This document shows positions 1 to 8,694 of a stretch of 64,000 bases of DNA, piece after piece. Position 1 is the stretch's first letter. Every line of letters begins with the position of its first letter. The translations under genes were made by a program, and so were the position numbers. The notes below the pieces were generated by a model that saw nothing but the letters and a program-made list of their open reading frames with translations, had not been told where the DNA came from and ran no database searches. The stretch is from COMBO-56-21 sp963705355 (GTDB lineage Archaea; Thermoplasmatota; Thermoplasmata; UBA10834). The DNA lies in NCBI GenBank assembly GCA_963705355.1, contig OY970070.1, positions 868,001 to 932,000 of the forward strand, read 5' to 3'.

Positions 1-29
1 AACCTTGCGACGTGCTGCTTGACCAACGC

Positions 30-767
30 CTATCCTTTGTGAACCGTGCCGATGATCTGCTTCAACCTGGCCTCGAAGTCGTCGTTTTCCACCAGGGTGC
101 CTGTGACGATTATGTCCGCGCCCGCGGCAGCAAGTTCCGCAGCCTGCCTCGGCGAGACGATCCCGCCGCCAATCACCAGTGGAATCTCGACGCTCTCACG
201 TGCCGCTCTGACCATCGACGCCGGAACAGGTTCAGGTGCTCCGGAACCCGCCTCCAAATAGAGGAGGTCCATTCCGAAGAACTCGGCAGTGATGGCATAG
301 CCGACGAGCGTGCTGATGTCGCCTCTTCTCACGAGGTCCGCCTCACCGACCTCTCCGACTCTCATGCCGGGCTCGACGATGACGTACCCCATGGAGATCG
401 GCTCGATCCCGAGCTTCTTGATTATGGGAGCGCCCTTCGCGTGCTCGCCAGTGATGTTCCTCACGTTGCGCGAATTGAGCATGCTCATGAAGTAGATCGC
501 GTCGCACTTCCGTGAGATGACGTTCGCGCCCGATGGGAAGTAAATGACCGGCAGCTTGCAGTACCTTTTGATCTGCCTGATCGTATCATCGAGATTTCTC
601 TGCGTGACGCCGGTCGACCCTCCGACCATGATGGCGTCCGTGCCCGCTTCGCACGCATGGGCTGCTATCTCCCCCGAGACCTTCGGCGACTGCTTTGCGG
701 GGTCGATGAGGGTCATGTGCATCTTATGCTTCTTCAGCGTCTGAGTGATGTAGTCCCGGACCTTCAA
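30..767 (-). CDS. Geranylgeranylglyceryl phosphate synthase
   Basis: This 245-residue protein matches the GGGP synthase (PcrB-like TIM barrel) family, which joins geranylgeranyl diphosphate to sn-glycerol-1-phosphate in the first committed step of archaeal membrane lipid synthesis. Visible marks are LIDPAK near residue 20, MVGGSTG near 47, YLEAGSGAP near 170 and the phosphate-binding GGGIVSP loop near 200. The start is TTG, overlapping the TGA of the upstream prenyltransferase as TTGA, so the two genes are translationally coupled. The neighbour performs the next reaction in the same pathway. Family assignment is secure; whether the preferred prenyl chain is C20 is inferred from the archaeal context. 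Confidence 0.95.
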   Translation of the reverse strand: MKVRDYITQTLKKHKMHMTLIDPAKQSPKVSGEIAAHACEAGTDAIMVGGSTGVTQRNLDDTIRQIKRYCKLPVIYFPSGANVISRKCDAIYFMSMLNSRNVRNITGEHAKGAPIIKKLGIEPISMGYVIVEPGMRVGEVGEADLVRRGDISTLVGYAITAEFFGMDLLYLEAGSGAPEPVPASMVRAARESVEIPLVIGGGIVSPRQAAELAAAGADIIVTGTLVENDDFEARLKQIIGTVHKG

Positions 768-1612
768 AACACCCCTCCAAGGAGGAAAGCCAACAGCGCG
801 ACGAGCATAGCCAGCTTCGCCACTTTCTGCCCTTTCTCAGGGCTTCGGAAGTGTATCAGAGCGCAATATATAAAGATTGCATCGGAGACCAGGACTGCGG
901 GAACATACCACGAGGACAGCAGGTCCAGCAGGTATGGCGCAGGGCTGAGAGCAACTGCCGCCAAGAACCCGACAGATGCCAAGACTCCTGCGTTGCGAGT
1001 CCCGATTCTCATGGGGAGCGTGCGTCTCAAGCCCTTGTCTCCCTCGATGTCCTGTATGTCTTTGACGATTTCCCTGCCGAGGGTTGCGAGGAACGCCAAC
1101 GCCGCGAGTATCCATGCGAGGTCGAGTCTGTCAACGGCGGCACCACCGAAGAGGAAGAGAGCCCCGGTGAGCCAGCTGATGGCCAGGTTTCCGGCGATTC
1201 CTTCGGCCTTGAGATACTTCTCGTAGCCCACCATGATCGCAATGGAGGTGACGACTATCCCGATGGACCAGAGATTGATCATGATGCCGAGGATCAGGGC
1301 GATGACGAACAGTGCGACCGAGGCGACCAAAGCCCCGGAGGGAGCGACTGCCCCGGACGGAATCGGCCTTTCAGGATGAGCTACTCTGTCCACTTCGCGG
1401 TCAAAGTAGTCGTTAAGCGAGTTTCCCGCAGCGGTGAAGGCAATCACGACGGACATCGAGAAGGCAACCTGAGTCCCGAAGTCTCTGATGCCATCGAGAC
1501 CGACGCAGACTATCGCGGCGAGGAGCGCTCCGAATGCTCCCATCACGCAGTTGCCGAGTCTGAAGAGTCGAAAGTATCCTCGGAGAGACTTCCCTTTCGC
1601 GTCTCCTTCCAT
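764..1612 (-). CDS. UbiA-family digeranylgeranylglyceryl phosphate synthase
   Basis: A 282-residue polytopic membrane prenyltransferase of the UbiA superfamily. The first Asp-rich motif is NSLNDYFDREVDR near residue 65 and the second is DIQDIEGDKGLRR near 190; these bind prenyl diphosphate through Mg2+. Known family members transfer a second geranylgeranyl group onto GGGP, and the gene for GGGP synthase follows directly with a 4-nt overlap, which supports this role over quinone or heme prenylation. The ATG at 1612 lies about 28 nt after a TATA-like box, so the mRNA is probably leaderless. Confidence 0.93.
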   Translation of the reverse strand: MEGDAKGKSLRGYFRLFRLGNCVMGAFGALLAAIVCVGLDGIRDFGTQVAFSMSVVIAFTAAGNSLNDYFDREVDRVAHPERPIPSGAVAPSGALVASVALFVIALILGIMINLWSIGIVVTSIAIMVGYEKYLKAEGIAGNLAISWLTGALFLFGGAAVDRLDLAWILAALAFLATLGREIVKDIQDIEGDKGLRRTLPMRIGTRNAGVLASVGFLAAVALSPAPYLLDLLSSWYVPAVLVSDAIFIYCALIHFRSPEKGQKVAKLAMLVALLAFLLGGVF

Positions 1613-1635
1613 CGACGGTTGTCAGATTATGCGTG

Positions 1636-1644
1636 CATATAAGC
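1636..1644 (-). promoter_or_regulatory. TATA-like box for the lipid synthesis operon
   Basis: Read on the minus strand the sequence is CTTATATGC, about 28 nt upstream of the ATG at 1612. That spacing puts transcription start at or very near the start codon, typical of archaeal leaderless mRNAs. Confidence 0.5.
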
Positions 1645-1710
1645 GTTTTTGCCGGAACAAGGATACCTACCAAAGGGTTATGTAGCGGGTGCTGGTTGGG
1701 ACAAAACACA

Positions 1711-3522
1711 ATGGCCCCACAGATACCGCCAGAGGCTTCCAAGGAGATAGAATTCGTTCGAAGCCTGGTGGCAAAGCGCTTCCCTGTCTACGATGTACGG
1801 GTGAGCTACGACGTGGTCGAGTTCTTCTGCAGAGTGGACGAGACGACGCTCGAAGATAACTTCGACCGCATGCGCGAGGACATGGCGAGTCATGGCTACA
1901 TACCGATGATCATGTACGAGAAGGGGGAGCACATTGTCACGGTCGCCAAGAAGCCCTCGGTCAAGTACAGGGGCGTGTCCGTGAACGCGATCATGCTGGC
2001 TGTCACCTTCCTGACGATGCTCCTCGCGGGGGTTCTCGATTGGAGCGGCTACGCAGGGACGGACAACGGGACGCTATTCAGCGTGGACAACATCATCATG
2101 GGAATGCTGACCTTCACGCTTCCCCTGATGGCCATTCTTGGGGTCCACGAGCTCGCGCACTACTTCACTGCGAGAAGGCGGAAGGTGGCGGCCTCGCTCC
2201 CGTTCTTCATCCCAATGATACCTCCTCTTGGCACGTTCGGCGCTTTCATCTCGCTCAGAGACCCGATCCCCAACAAGAAGACTCTGATGGAGATCGGCGT
2301 CGCAGGCCCCCTCGCGGGATTGCTCGTGACCATCCCCTTGGCGATAGTCGGCCTGATGATGACGAATTCTGAGGCCAGACTGGTCCCGACGAATGTGGGC
2401 TCCGAAGGCGTCATGGGCGTCTCGTTCCCTCTGCTGTACCAGGCGCTCGAGCTGTTCGTTCCGCTCAAGGGGGACTACCTCCTGCATCCCACAGCCTTCG
2501 CAGCGTGGGTCGGTTTCCTTGTGACTGCCCTGAATCTGCTGCCCGTGGGTCAGCTGGACGGAGGGCATGTCGCCAGAGCGCTTCTCGGTGCGAGGGCGAA
2601 GTACCTCAGCTGGGTCACTGTGGCTGCGCTCGTCGGGATAGGGATATTCTACTTCGGCTGGCTGCTGTTCGCCCTGCTCATACTGTTCCTGGGCGCGAGA
2701 CATCCGCCTCCGTTGAACGACATCTCCCCGCTCGATCTGAAGAGGAAGAGCATTGGTGTGCTGACATTCGCCGTCCTCATCGTCGCTTTCGTGCCCATCC
2801 CGCTGACGGCCATCTCTGCAGACCACTCGTTCGAGATGACGACCCTGGACGACGCGCATGCGAACGTCACCCAGGGAGGAACGCACGTATTCAACGTGAC
2901 CGTGAACAACACCGGAAACACGCTGAACGTGATCGAGATGAAGGACGCCTCCCTCCTGGTCGGTTGGAACATCAGGTTCAAGCTGATCGCCCAGGACGAT
3001 TCTTACTTTAATGAGACCCTGCTTCTGCGCTTGAACTCGAGCGAGACCGCGACAATGAGCGTCCTTGTCGTCACGCCGGTCTCGGTCCAATACGGGCAGA
3101 GCTACAACGTGACGATCAAGGGTTCCGCAAAGGACTCGACGGTGGAGAGGACTCTTACATTCAACGTGACGGTGACTAGCCCCGTATTCGCATTCTGGGT
3201 CTCAACGCCCCCTTCAGCGGTGACCCCCGGCAACTGGACCCACGCGACCATTCGCATCAACAACACGGGCGAGACGGAGGCAAACATCACGTTCAATGCG
3301 ACCAGTGGCCAGCCAGTGTATGTGGACGTGTTTCTCACATCGGGCTCATTCAACACGACAGGCCCGCTGAACATATCCGTTCCTGCACTCGGCTCCGCGG
3401 AGATCGGTGTGGAAATCTCCATCTCCCTATTTGCGACTCCAGGGGACCGGACGATACCCATTCAGGCCTACTACTCAGGGACGCCGCTCGCTCCTATTAC
3501 AATCACGGTAAGCGTGGCCTAG
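1711..3522 (+). CDS. M50 (site-2-type) intramembrane metalloprotease with extracytoplasmic Ig-like tail
   Basis: A 603-residue membrane protease. A soluble alpha/beta N-terminal domain of about 90 residues precedes the membrane core, which carries HELAH (residues 146-150) and NLLPVGQLDGGH near 275-286, the zinc and Asp ligands of site-2 proteases. The last 200 or so residues follow a final transmembrane segment and form two Asn/Thr-rich beta-sandwich-like repeats resembling CARDB/NEW3 domains, rich in N-x-S/T sequons, probably outside the cell. The upstream GTG/TTG-type start at 1633 is less likely: a TATA-like GGTTATGTAG sits about 30 nt before the ATG at 1711. Its stop codon overlaps that of the convergent methyltransferase gene. 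Confidence 0.88.
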   Translation: MAPQIPPEASKEIEFVRSLVAKRFPVYDVRVSYDVVEFFCRVDETTLEDNFDRMREDMASHGYIPMIMYEKGEHIVTVAKKPSVKYRGVSVNAIMLAVTFLTMLLAGVLDWSGYAGTDNGTLFSVDNIIMGMLTFTLPLMAILGVHELAHYFTARRRKVAASLPFFIPMIPPLGTFGAFISLRDPIPNKKTLMEIGVAGPLAGLLVTIPLAIVGLMMTNSEARLVPTNVGSEGVMGVSFPLLYQALELFVPLKGDYLLHPTAFAAWVGFLVTALNLLPVGQLDGGHVARALLGARAKYLSWVTVAALVGIGIFYFGWLLFALLILFLGARHPPPLNDISPLDLKRKSIGVLTFAVLIVAFVPIPLTAISADHSFEMTTLDDAHANVTQGGTHVFNVTVNNTGNTLNVIEMKDASLLVGWNIRFKLIAQDDSYFNETLLLRLNSSETATMSVLVVTPVSVQYGQSYNVTIKGSAKDSTVERTLTFNVTVTSPVFAFWVSTPPSAVTPGNWTHATIRINNTGETEANITFNATSGQPVYVDVFLTSGSFNTTGPLNISVPALGSAEIGVEISISLFATPGDRTIPIQAYYSGTPLAPITITVSVA

Positions 3523-4502
3523 ATTCTCTCGAGGACGCAGAAGTTCCTTGTCAACGACCTGTGGACCCAGAGCTGATGGGACTCCAAGAGCTGATAGTCC
3601 TGCTGGTTTCTGACAAGGTCGACATCAGGGACCACTATTCCAACCCTAGCACCTGAGTCCAAGATTGCAGAGAAAGCTCGGAAGGCCCTCCGAAGCAAGT
3701 CGGGGATCTCTTCGCCGTCTGTGCTCGTCGACCTACCGTAGGGAGGATCGGTCGCGATGCCGTGGACATGTCCGACTGCGGACGGGACTTCACCGACGTC
3801 GCAAACTCTCAAATCCGCTTTGACCCTCAGATGGTCGAGGTTTTTTCGAGAGCCTTCAATCATGCGCTCCGAGAAATCGGTCCCTATGGCCTTCAGCCCG
3901 ATGAGGGACGCCTCTGCGAGAATAGCGCCCGTGCCACAGAAAGGGTCCAGGAGACGACCGCCCTCAGACACTCGAGTCAGGTTGACGAGCGCGCGCGCGT
4001 ACTTCGGATGAAGCGATGCGGGATAGGTGAAGGGCATGTATCTGTTCTTCCTCTTCTCGAACGACGAGCGATCTACTGATGCGATGACCCTGGAGAAGTG
4101 CACCCTCTCGGAATAGACAACTCTGATGTCAGTCGCCGGTCGGTGCAAGTCCACACCCCTGTCTATTCCAAGAATCGCGCCGACCCTGCGCGAAGTCGAT
4201 GCGAGGTCGACGGACTGCTCTCCGATCTTGGTCGACCTGACCCTTATCGGTCCCGGCACTTCGATTCTGCCGGCGGCGGACTCGATATCTCCTTTGCCGG
4301 AAGAGGAGAGCCATTCCCCGACATAGTGGCAGAGGCCGAGCCGGGCCACCAGCAATCCGGGGTCCGCAGCTGTGTCGACGACGAGGATTCCTGGCTCTTC
4401 ACGAACGACTTCCGGCTTCCCCCCGAGCGCGGTGGCAGCGGACAGCGCCTCAGCTCGGGCTAGGGACTGACACTCCATCGAGAGCTCGAGCAGCAACTTC
4501 AC
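3519..4502 (-). CDS. tRNA guanosine N2-methyltransferase, Trm-G10/Trm11 family
   Basis: A 327-residue SAM-dependent methyltransferase. The C-terminal half has motif I DPFCGTGAI near residue 190 and the catalytic TDPPYGRS near 255, the pattern of enzymes that methylate the exocyclic amine of guanosine in tRNA. The N-terminal half would hold the THUMP tRNA-binding domain; this is inferred from length and order rather than a clear motif. Archaeal homologues make m2G/m2,2G at position 10. Start is GTG, with a TATA-like GATTAAAGG about 30 nt upstream. The stop overlaps the stop of the convergent protease gene. Confidence 0.88.
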   Translation of the reverse strand: MKLLLELSMECQSLARAEALSAATALGGKPEVVREEPGILVVDTAADPGLLVARLGLCHYVGEWLSSSGKGDIESAAGRIEVPGPIRVRSTKIGEQSVDLASTSRRVGAILGIDRGVDLHRPATDIRVVYSERVHFSRVIASVDRSSFEKRKNRYMPFTYPASLHPKYARALVNLTRVSEGGRLLDPFCGTGAILAEASLIGLKAIGTDFSERMIEGSRKNLDHLRVKADLRVCDVGEVPSAVGHVHGIATDPPYGRSTSTDGEEIPDLLRRAFRAFSAILDSGARVGIVVPDVDLVRNQQDYQLLESHQLWVHRSLTRNFCVLERI

Positions 4503-4547
4503 GGACCTGGGACATCGCGACAGAGCCTTTAATCTTGCGTCCAGCGC

Positions 4548-5489
4548 CTAGTCGCTGATGCCTGCTTCCGACACCTGGAAGACCGCTTCCGCCTCTGGCA
4601 GGTTCGGAGAGTCGATGAGCCGGGCAATCCTCTTGCCGCCCTTGCTCTTCCGGAGATAAATCCTGAATGTCGCAGTATGACCGACTATGTGCCCGCCGAT
4701 GGGCCGTGTGGGGTCTCCGAAGAACGCATCGGGCTTCGCCGCGACCTGGTTCGTGACCGCAATGACTGCATTGTGCACATCGCCGAACCTGAGCAGATCG
4801 TGCATGTGCTTGTTGAGCATCTGCTGCCTCTCCGCCAGCGCGCCCCTTCCGATGTACTCGGCCCTGAAGTGGGCGGTGAGCGAGTCGACGACCAGAATCC
4901 TCACGGGGAACTCCTTGGCCATCTCGTAGGCCTTGTCCACAAGCAGGGTCTGGTGGTGGCTGTTGAATGCTCGCGCGACATGTATCTTTTTCAATACCTC
5001 GTCCGGATCGAGCTCCGCGGCCTCGGCCATCTGTGTGATCCTCTCCGGCCTGAACGTCTGCTCTGTGTCGATCATGATGGTGTGGCCGTCGAGACCGCCC
5101 TCGCTGACTGGTTTAGTCGCGTTGACCGCGAGCTGGTGGCACAGCTGCGTCTTGCCGGAGCCGAACTCGCCGAAGAACTCGGTGATGGCGCGAGACTCGA
5201 ACCCTCCGCCCATCAGCTCATCAAGGGCCTTGGAACCCGAGCCCAACTTCGCCACGGTTTTCCGTCGCTCGAGAATGACATCGCCCGTCTCGAAGCCGCC
5301 GACATCCGCGGCCTTCTTGGCAGCTGCGATGATCTTCGCCGCAGTCGCCTCGCCTATCTCTGTGAGTTCCGCGAGGTTCCTGGGTGAATCGACAGCGATC
5401 ATCATGAGATCGTTATAGCCAGCCTCTTTGAGCTTCTCCAGTATGGCAGGCCCGACGCCCGGGAGTTTCTCGATCTCCTCTTCTGACAT
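4548..5489 (-). CDS. radA: DNA repair and recombination protein RadA
   Basis: A 313-residue archaeal RecA/Rad51-family recombinase. Residues 1-60 form the helix-hairpin-helix DNA-binding domain (LPGVGPAILEKL, LTEIGEATAAKI). Walker A is GEFGSGKT at 107-114 and Walker B is RILVVDSLTAHFR near 195-205; the L2 region and conserved VTNQV strand follow. It assembles on single-stranded DNA and drives ATP-dependent strand exchange in homologous recombination. A Shine-Dalgarno-like GGTGTTGATC lies just before the ATG and a TATATG element about 43 nt upstream. Length is normal for the family. Confidence 0.97.
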   Translation of the reverse strand: MSEEEIEKLPGVGPAILEKLKEAGYNDLMMIAVDSPRNLAELTEIGEATAAKIIAAAKKAADVGGFETGDVILERRKTVAKLGSGSKALDELMGGGFESRAITEFFGEFGSGKTQLCHQLAVNATKPVSEGGLDGHTIMIDTEQTFRPERITQMAEAAELDPDEVLKKIHVARAFNSHHQTLLVDKAYEMAKEFPVRILVVDSLTAHFRAEYIGRGALAERQQMLNKHMHDLLRFGDVHNAVIAVTNQVAAKPDAFFGDPTRPIGGHIVGHTATFRIYLRKSKGGKRIARLIDSPNLPEAEAVFQVSEAGISD

Positions 5490-5650
5490 ATGAGATCAAC
5501 ACCTGTATTCTGTACACCTTTGGAACGGCATATAAGGGTATTGATTAGAGGTACACGAAAGTGGTGGCCGAGACCGTCTCAGCCGAGGACAGACCTCCAG
5601 TGTGCGAGCTCTCACGGGTTTCATCCAGACTGCATTTTGAAATGCCCAAA

Positions 5651-5665
5651 AGCTATTAAATAGCT
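5651..5665 (+). promoter_or_regulatory. Palindromic TATA element before the 5686 gene
   Basis: AGCTATTAAATAGCT is a perfect 7+1+7 inverted repeat. Its centre is a TATA-like TTAAATAG about 28 nt before the ATG at 5686, so it may act as the promoter and also as a repressor site. Confidence 0.45.
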
Positions 5666-5685
5666 CTAGCTGTTCGAGGGGCGTC

Positions 5686-6447
5686 ATGGCCAAGAAACGC
5701 AAGAAGGGCAAGCCCGAGCCAGAGGAGTACGAGTTCCGTCCGCCCGATTTCGATGAGAAGGAATTCCTCAAGAAGGATCTCAGGGACACCAGAACGGCCC
5801 TTATGACCATCGCGTATGCCATTGTATTCGGCATGATTGCTGGCATAATATCGATGATGGGCTCGAACCTCATGGCCGTCGCTTTCTTGGCAGGCATCGC
5901 GGGGATTGTCACACTGAGGACTTTCTACCAGCTGGCAAAGGTTGACACGTCCGGCATGAAGAGGAGGAACTGGGTCGGGAACATTGGGACTTTCTTCTTC
6001 ACGTTCCTCGCGATCTGGGTTCTGATGCTCAACATGCCCTTCGCGGACCACGCCAGACCGACGGTCGAACAGGTAATCGTGTGGGTGGATGACGGGACGC
6101 ACGTCTACGGCAAAGAGTACAAGATGAACACTGCGAGCGGGGTTTACGAGTGGACCGCTGTGAACGCGTCCCATGATCCAGTCATACGCGCGAACAGTAG
6201 CTATCACGTCAACATCACAGCGAGGGTCAGCGACAACGGCAAGTTGAAGACCGTCGAGATCGCAGTCGGGTCTGTCGCGAGCGGCTACAACGCGATGATA
6301 TCCGAGGGCAAGTCGAGGTACGGTTACCAGGTGACCGGCGACACACTGAACGCCACGTCGAACCTCATGTTTTTCATAAGCGCGAGAGACGCGGCCGACA
6401 ACAGCATCCTCTTCAATCCAGCTATGCCCCTGGCGGTCGAGCCTTAG
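5686..6447 (+). CDS. Hypothetical membrane protein with extracytoplasmic domain
   Basis: I do not recognise the family. The 253-residue protein starts with a charged Lys/Glu-rich cytoplasmic stretch (1-40), then three hydrophobic segments near residues 44-62, 64-82 and 104-122. The remaining 130 residues are beta-rich with several Asn-x-Ser/Thr sites and would lie outside the membrane. The end of the domain (ISARDAADNSILF) recalls Ig-like sheets seen in archaeal surface proteins. The gene stands alone between divergently oriented radA and convergent cca, with its own palindromic TATA element. Confidence 0.7.
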   Translation: MAKKRKKGKPEPEEYEFRPPDFDEKEFLKKDLRDTRTALMTIAYAIVFGMIAGIISMMGSNLMAVAFLAGIAGIVTLRTFYQLAKVDTSGMKRRNWVGNIGTFFFTFLAIWVLMLNMPFADHARPTVEQVIVWVDDGTHVYGKEYKMNTASGVYEWTAVNASHDPVIRANSSYHVNITARVSDNGKLKTVEIAVGSVASGYNAMISEGKSRYGYQVTGDTLNATSNLMFFISARDAADNSILFNPAMPLAVEP

Positions 6448-6461
6448 GCTGGGCCATTTGG

Positions 6462-7790
6462 TCATCGCTGCCAGGGCATCCGGTCGTCAAGGTGGCGCGT
6501 CAAGGCCGCCATATGCTCCCTTGATAGCAGGGCCTCTCCGCTGCTCACAACGAACGAATTCTGCTTCATCACGTCCTTCCCCAGGGGCAAGACCTTGAGC
6601 CTGGCCTTCACGAGATCGTCCGCTCTCTCGAACTCCCGCTTGGTCATCACATACCATCTTCCCGATTCGATGTACGGCGCGGAGATCCCGAGCGTGTTCC
6701 ATTTCGCGAGGAACTCGTTGACGTTCTCTGAGTTCACCGGAGGGCCTCTGTGCTTCCGCGATTTCGGAAGCGAGATCGAGACGAGCTCGACCAGAAGATG
6801 CATCGCGTCGTCGACATGTATGGATGTCTTCTCGATGCTGAACTCGGCCCTCTCGAGCAATGCGGATATCGCCGCGAGAGACTTCCTGAGCTGAGGATAC
6901 ACGACATCGTCGATTAGGTCGAGCTTGGGGAACGTGACGGAGAGAAGGTTGTCGAGCCTCCTCCCCGCGACTTTGCGAATTCTGGGCGCGTCCCAAACGC
7001 CTCTCTCAGCGGAGAAGAAGAACTTGAGCGACGGAGAGGCGAGGTATTCCCTGCTGGCCAAGATGAGCCTGAGGAGCGTCTCGGGCGCGACGGCGGAGGC
7101 AACGTTCCTGCTCGAGTCCACGGGGTCGACGAAGGTCAGAGGCTCAGGAAATTCCTTTCCCGGATATCCAGGCAGCTCGAGAGCCTCGCCTGCCTTCCAG
7201 TCCCTTGCAGACTCGAGTACCGCGCGGAAGCTCCCGAACCGCATGATCAACAGCTCGCACAGGTACCCGGAGAAGCCCTGCACCTTCGCCTCGGCACCGT
7301 AACACTCGATGCCCTTCATGAACATCTTGAGCAGGCGGACCTCATCAGCCGCGCCCTTCTTCAGGTTCTTCTTCACGAACTCCGTGTGGAACGGGGTGCG
7401 GTCCACGGCGCTCATCTTCGCGCGCGTGTCGCGAATCCTGAAGCACGGGACGAGGTCGACCTGGAATCCCTTGTAAGTTCCCCTGACATACGGATGCTGA
7501 GCGTAGTGCTCCCGGCCGCCCAGGACCCTGCGGCCGATCTCGAGTCCTGCCTCTTTCAACTGCTCGAGCTCTGTGCTCTCGGGGAAGAGCATGAAGAGGT
7601 CTATGTCGGGATCCTTGAGATGGGTTCCTTTGGCTACGGAGCCGACGAGCATGAGTTCGATGTGGACTTTGACCTTCCTGGCCTCGACGAGGGCCATCTC
7701 GGAGAGTTCCTCGACGATGGCCATGGCTTTCCTGTCCTGAGCCGCGGTCGGGCGGATGCTCTTGAGAACATCTGATTCTAGTGTCATCAC
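6462..7790 (-). CDS. cca: CCA-adding tRNA nucleotidyltransferase, archaeal class I
   Basis: A 442-residue enzyme that adds or repairs the 3' CCA of tRNAs using CTP and ATP without a template nucleic acid. The nucleotidyltransferase signature is VGSVAKGTHLKDPDIDLFMLFP near residues 48-68 (G-S and D-x-D metal ligands), with the third Asp in FQVDLVPCF near 112. Length fits the archaeal class I enzyme. The tRNA-Val gene in this window has no encoded CCA, so this activity is needed. A TATA-like TTTTTAAT element lies about 25-30 nt before the ATG, consistent with a leaderless transcript. Confidence 0.95.
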   Translation of the reverse strand: MMTLESDVLKSIRPTAAQDRKAMAIVEELSEMALVEARKVKVHIELMLVGSVAKGTHLKDPDIDLFMLFPESTELEQLKEAGLEIGRRVLGGREHYAQHPYVRGTYKGFQVDLVPCFRIRDTRAKMSAVDRTPFHTEFVKKNLKKGAADEVRLLKMFMKGIECYGAEAKVQGFSGYLCELLIMRFGSFRAVLESARDWKAGEALELPGYPGKEFPEPLTFVDPVDSSRNVASAVAPETLLRLILASREYLASPSLKFFFSAERGVWDAPRIRKVAGRRLDNLLSVTFPKLDLIDDVVYPQLRKSLAAISALLERAEFSIEKTSIHVDDAMHLLVELVSISLPKSRKHRGPPVNSENVNEFLAKWNTLGISAPYIESGRWYVMTKREFERADDLVKARLKVLPLGKDVMKQNSFVVSSGEALLSREHMAALTRHLDDRMPWQR

Positions 7791-8056
7791 GCACCGGTGA
7801 TGGGATTAGTGCGACGGCTATTAAAAATAACACATGAGACGACTGAGAGCTTTCGAAAAACGCAGTCCAGAGGCTCAGCAAATAAAGATGGTGTCTGGGA
7901 GGCCGGTGTGGTGGGGATTGTTAAAATCGTTTGCTTAGGAGGAAAGTTGAGTCACCAGCCTAAGACACCGAGTAATACCTTACCTGCATGTTCTATAAGA
8001 GCATTTCTAGTCAACATTGGGCCGTGTACCTACTAGCCGAAGGCTCGAAGGACAGG
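7791..8056. other. Intergenic region without a supported gene
   Basis: These 266 bases hold the cca promoter at the left end. An open frame of 79 codons on the plus strand has composition unlike a protein (Arg/Ser/Thr scatter, no motif). An ncRNA cannot be excluded, since the stretch is G-rich in places, but I find no consensus that identifies one. Confidence 0.4.
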
Positions 8057-8419
8057 TCAGAGCCCCATCCGGATGATTTCGGATAGGAAGTTCGAAGAGT
8101 GTATGCTGTCCTCGAGATCCCTGAGCACCGCTTCGTCGGTCTCCGTAACGCTGACGAGTTCGGTCCGCTCTCCGCCGAAGAACAGCACGACTATCATTCT
8201 ATCCTTCGAATTTAATTCCGCGATCCCGAAATCCGAGGTGGGGGAGGAGATCATTCGCTGGAGGGACAGGCCGCAGACCCTGGCGATCGACTTGAGGAGC
8301 GGGTCGAGCTCGGTGGGGGCGACCTCCGTCCTGACGAGCGCGAGACTCATGGGGTGCAGCATCGAGTGTTCCTTGATAGTCTCGAGCTCCTTCTTTGTAA
8401 GCCTCTTCGACAGAACCAT
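8057..8419 (-). CDS. Hypothetical roadblock/profilin-sized protein
   Basis: A 120-residue protein I cannot assign. It has the length and strand pattern of small alpha/beta domains such as roadblock/LC7 proteins: an amphipathic N-terminal helix, hydrophobic strand DRMIVVLFFGGE near 72-84, another strand TELVSVTETD, and a closing helix. There is no signal peptide or membrane segment. It stands alone between two intergenic stretches. The roadblock resemblance is only a suggestion from its shape. Confidence 0.55.
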   Translation of the reverse strand: MVLSKRLTKKELETIKEHSMLHPMSLALVRTEVAPTELDPLLKSIARVCGLSLQRMISSPTSDFGIAELNSKDRMIVVLFFGGERTELVSVTETDEAVLRDLEDSIHSSNFLSEIIRMGL

Positions 8420-8694
8420 CGCCCGCCTCTAACCTTGCGACGTAAGATAACTGTTGCGCAGGGAAAACGCGTCCACGGGAAGCAGAGCTTCGAGTGCATG
8501 CAGTCTGTCATCTTTAATATCTGTGAGGACAATGCACGTCTAGACGGGGATGGGAAGCAGTGTGCACTGAGAAGGATTGCAGTATTTTCCGCGGAATGCT
8601 GATTGCCTGCGACGCTTGCGAAAAGAGAGTTGAGACGAAGAGCCAGATCCCGAATATGGCTCGCCCCGGACTGACCCCTCCGTCACCGCCCTGA
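8420..8694. other. Intergenic region without a supported gene
   Basis: These 275 bases contain a TATA-like CTTTAATATC near 8513-8522 but no convincing open frame or RNA consensus. The longest minus-strand open frame (8514-8735) runs into the MBL gene in a different frame and is judged spurious. Confidence 0.35.

Noticed and set aside
1..13. AACCTTGCGACGT occurs again at 8431-8443
   Set aside because: A single 13-base match is expected by chance in 64 kb and neither copy has flanking repeat structure.
7937..7946. AGGAGGAAAG resembling the conserved GAGGAAAGTCC element of RNase P RNA
   Set aside because: The partner conserved region (ACAGAA-type) is missing and the gap is too short for an archaeal RNase P RNA.
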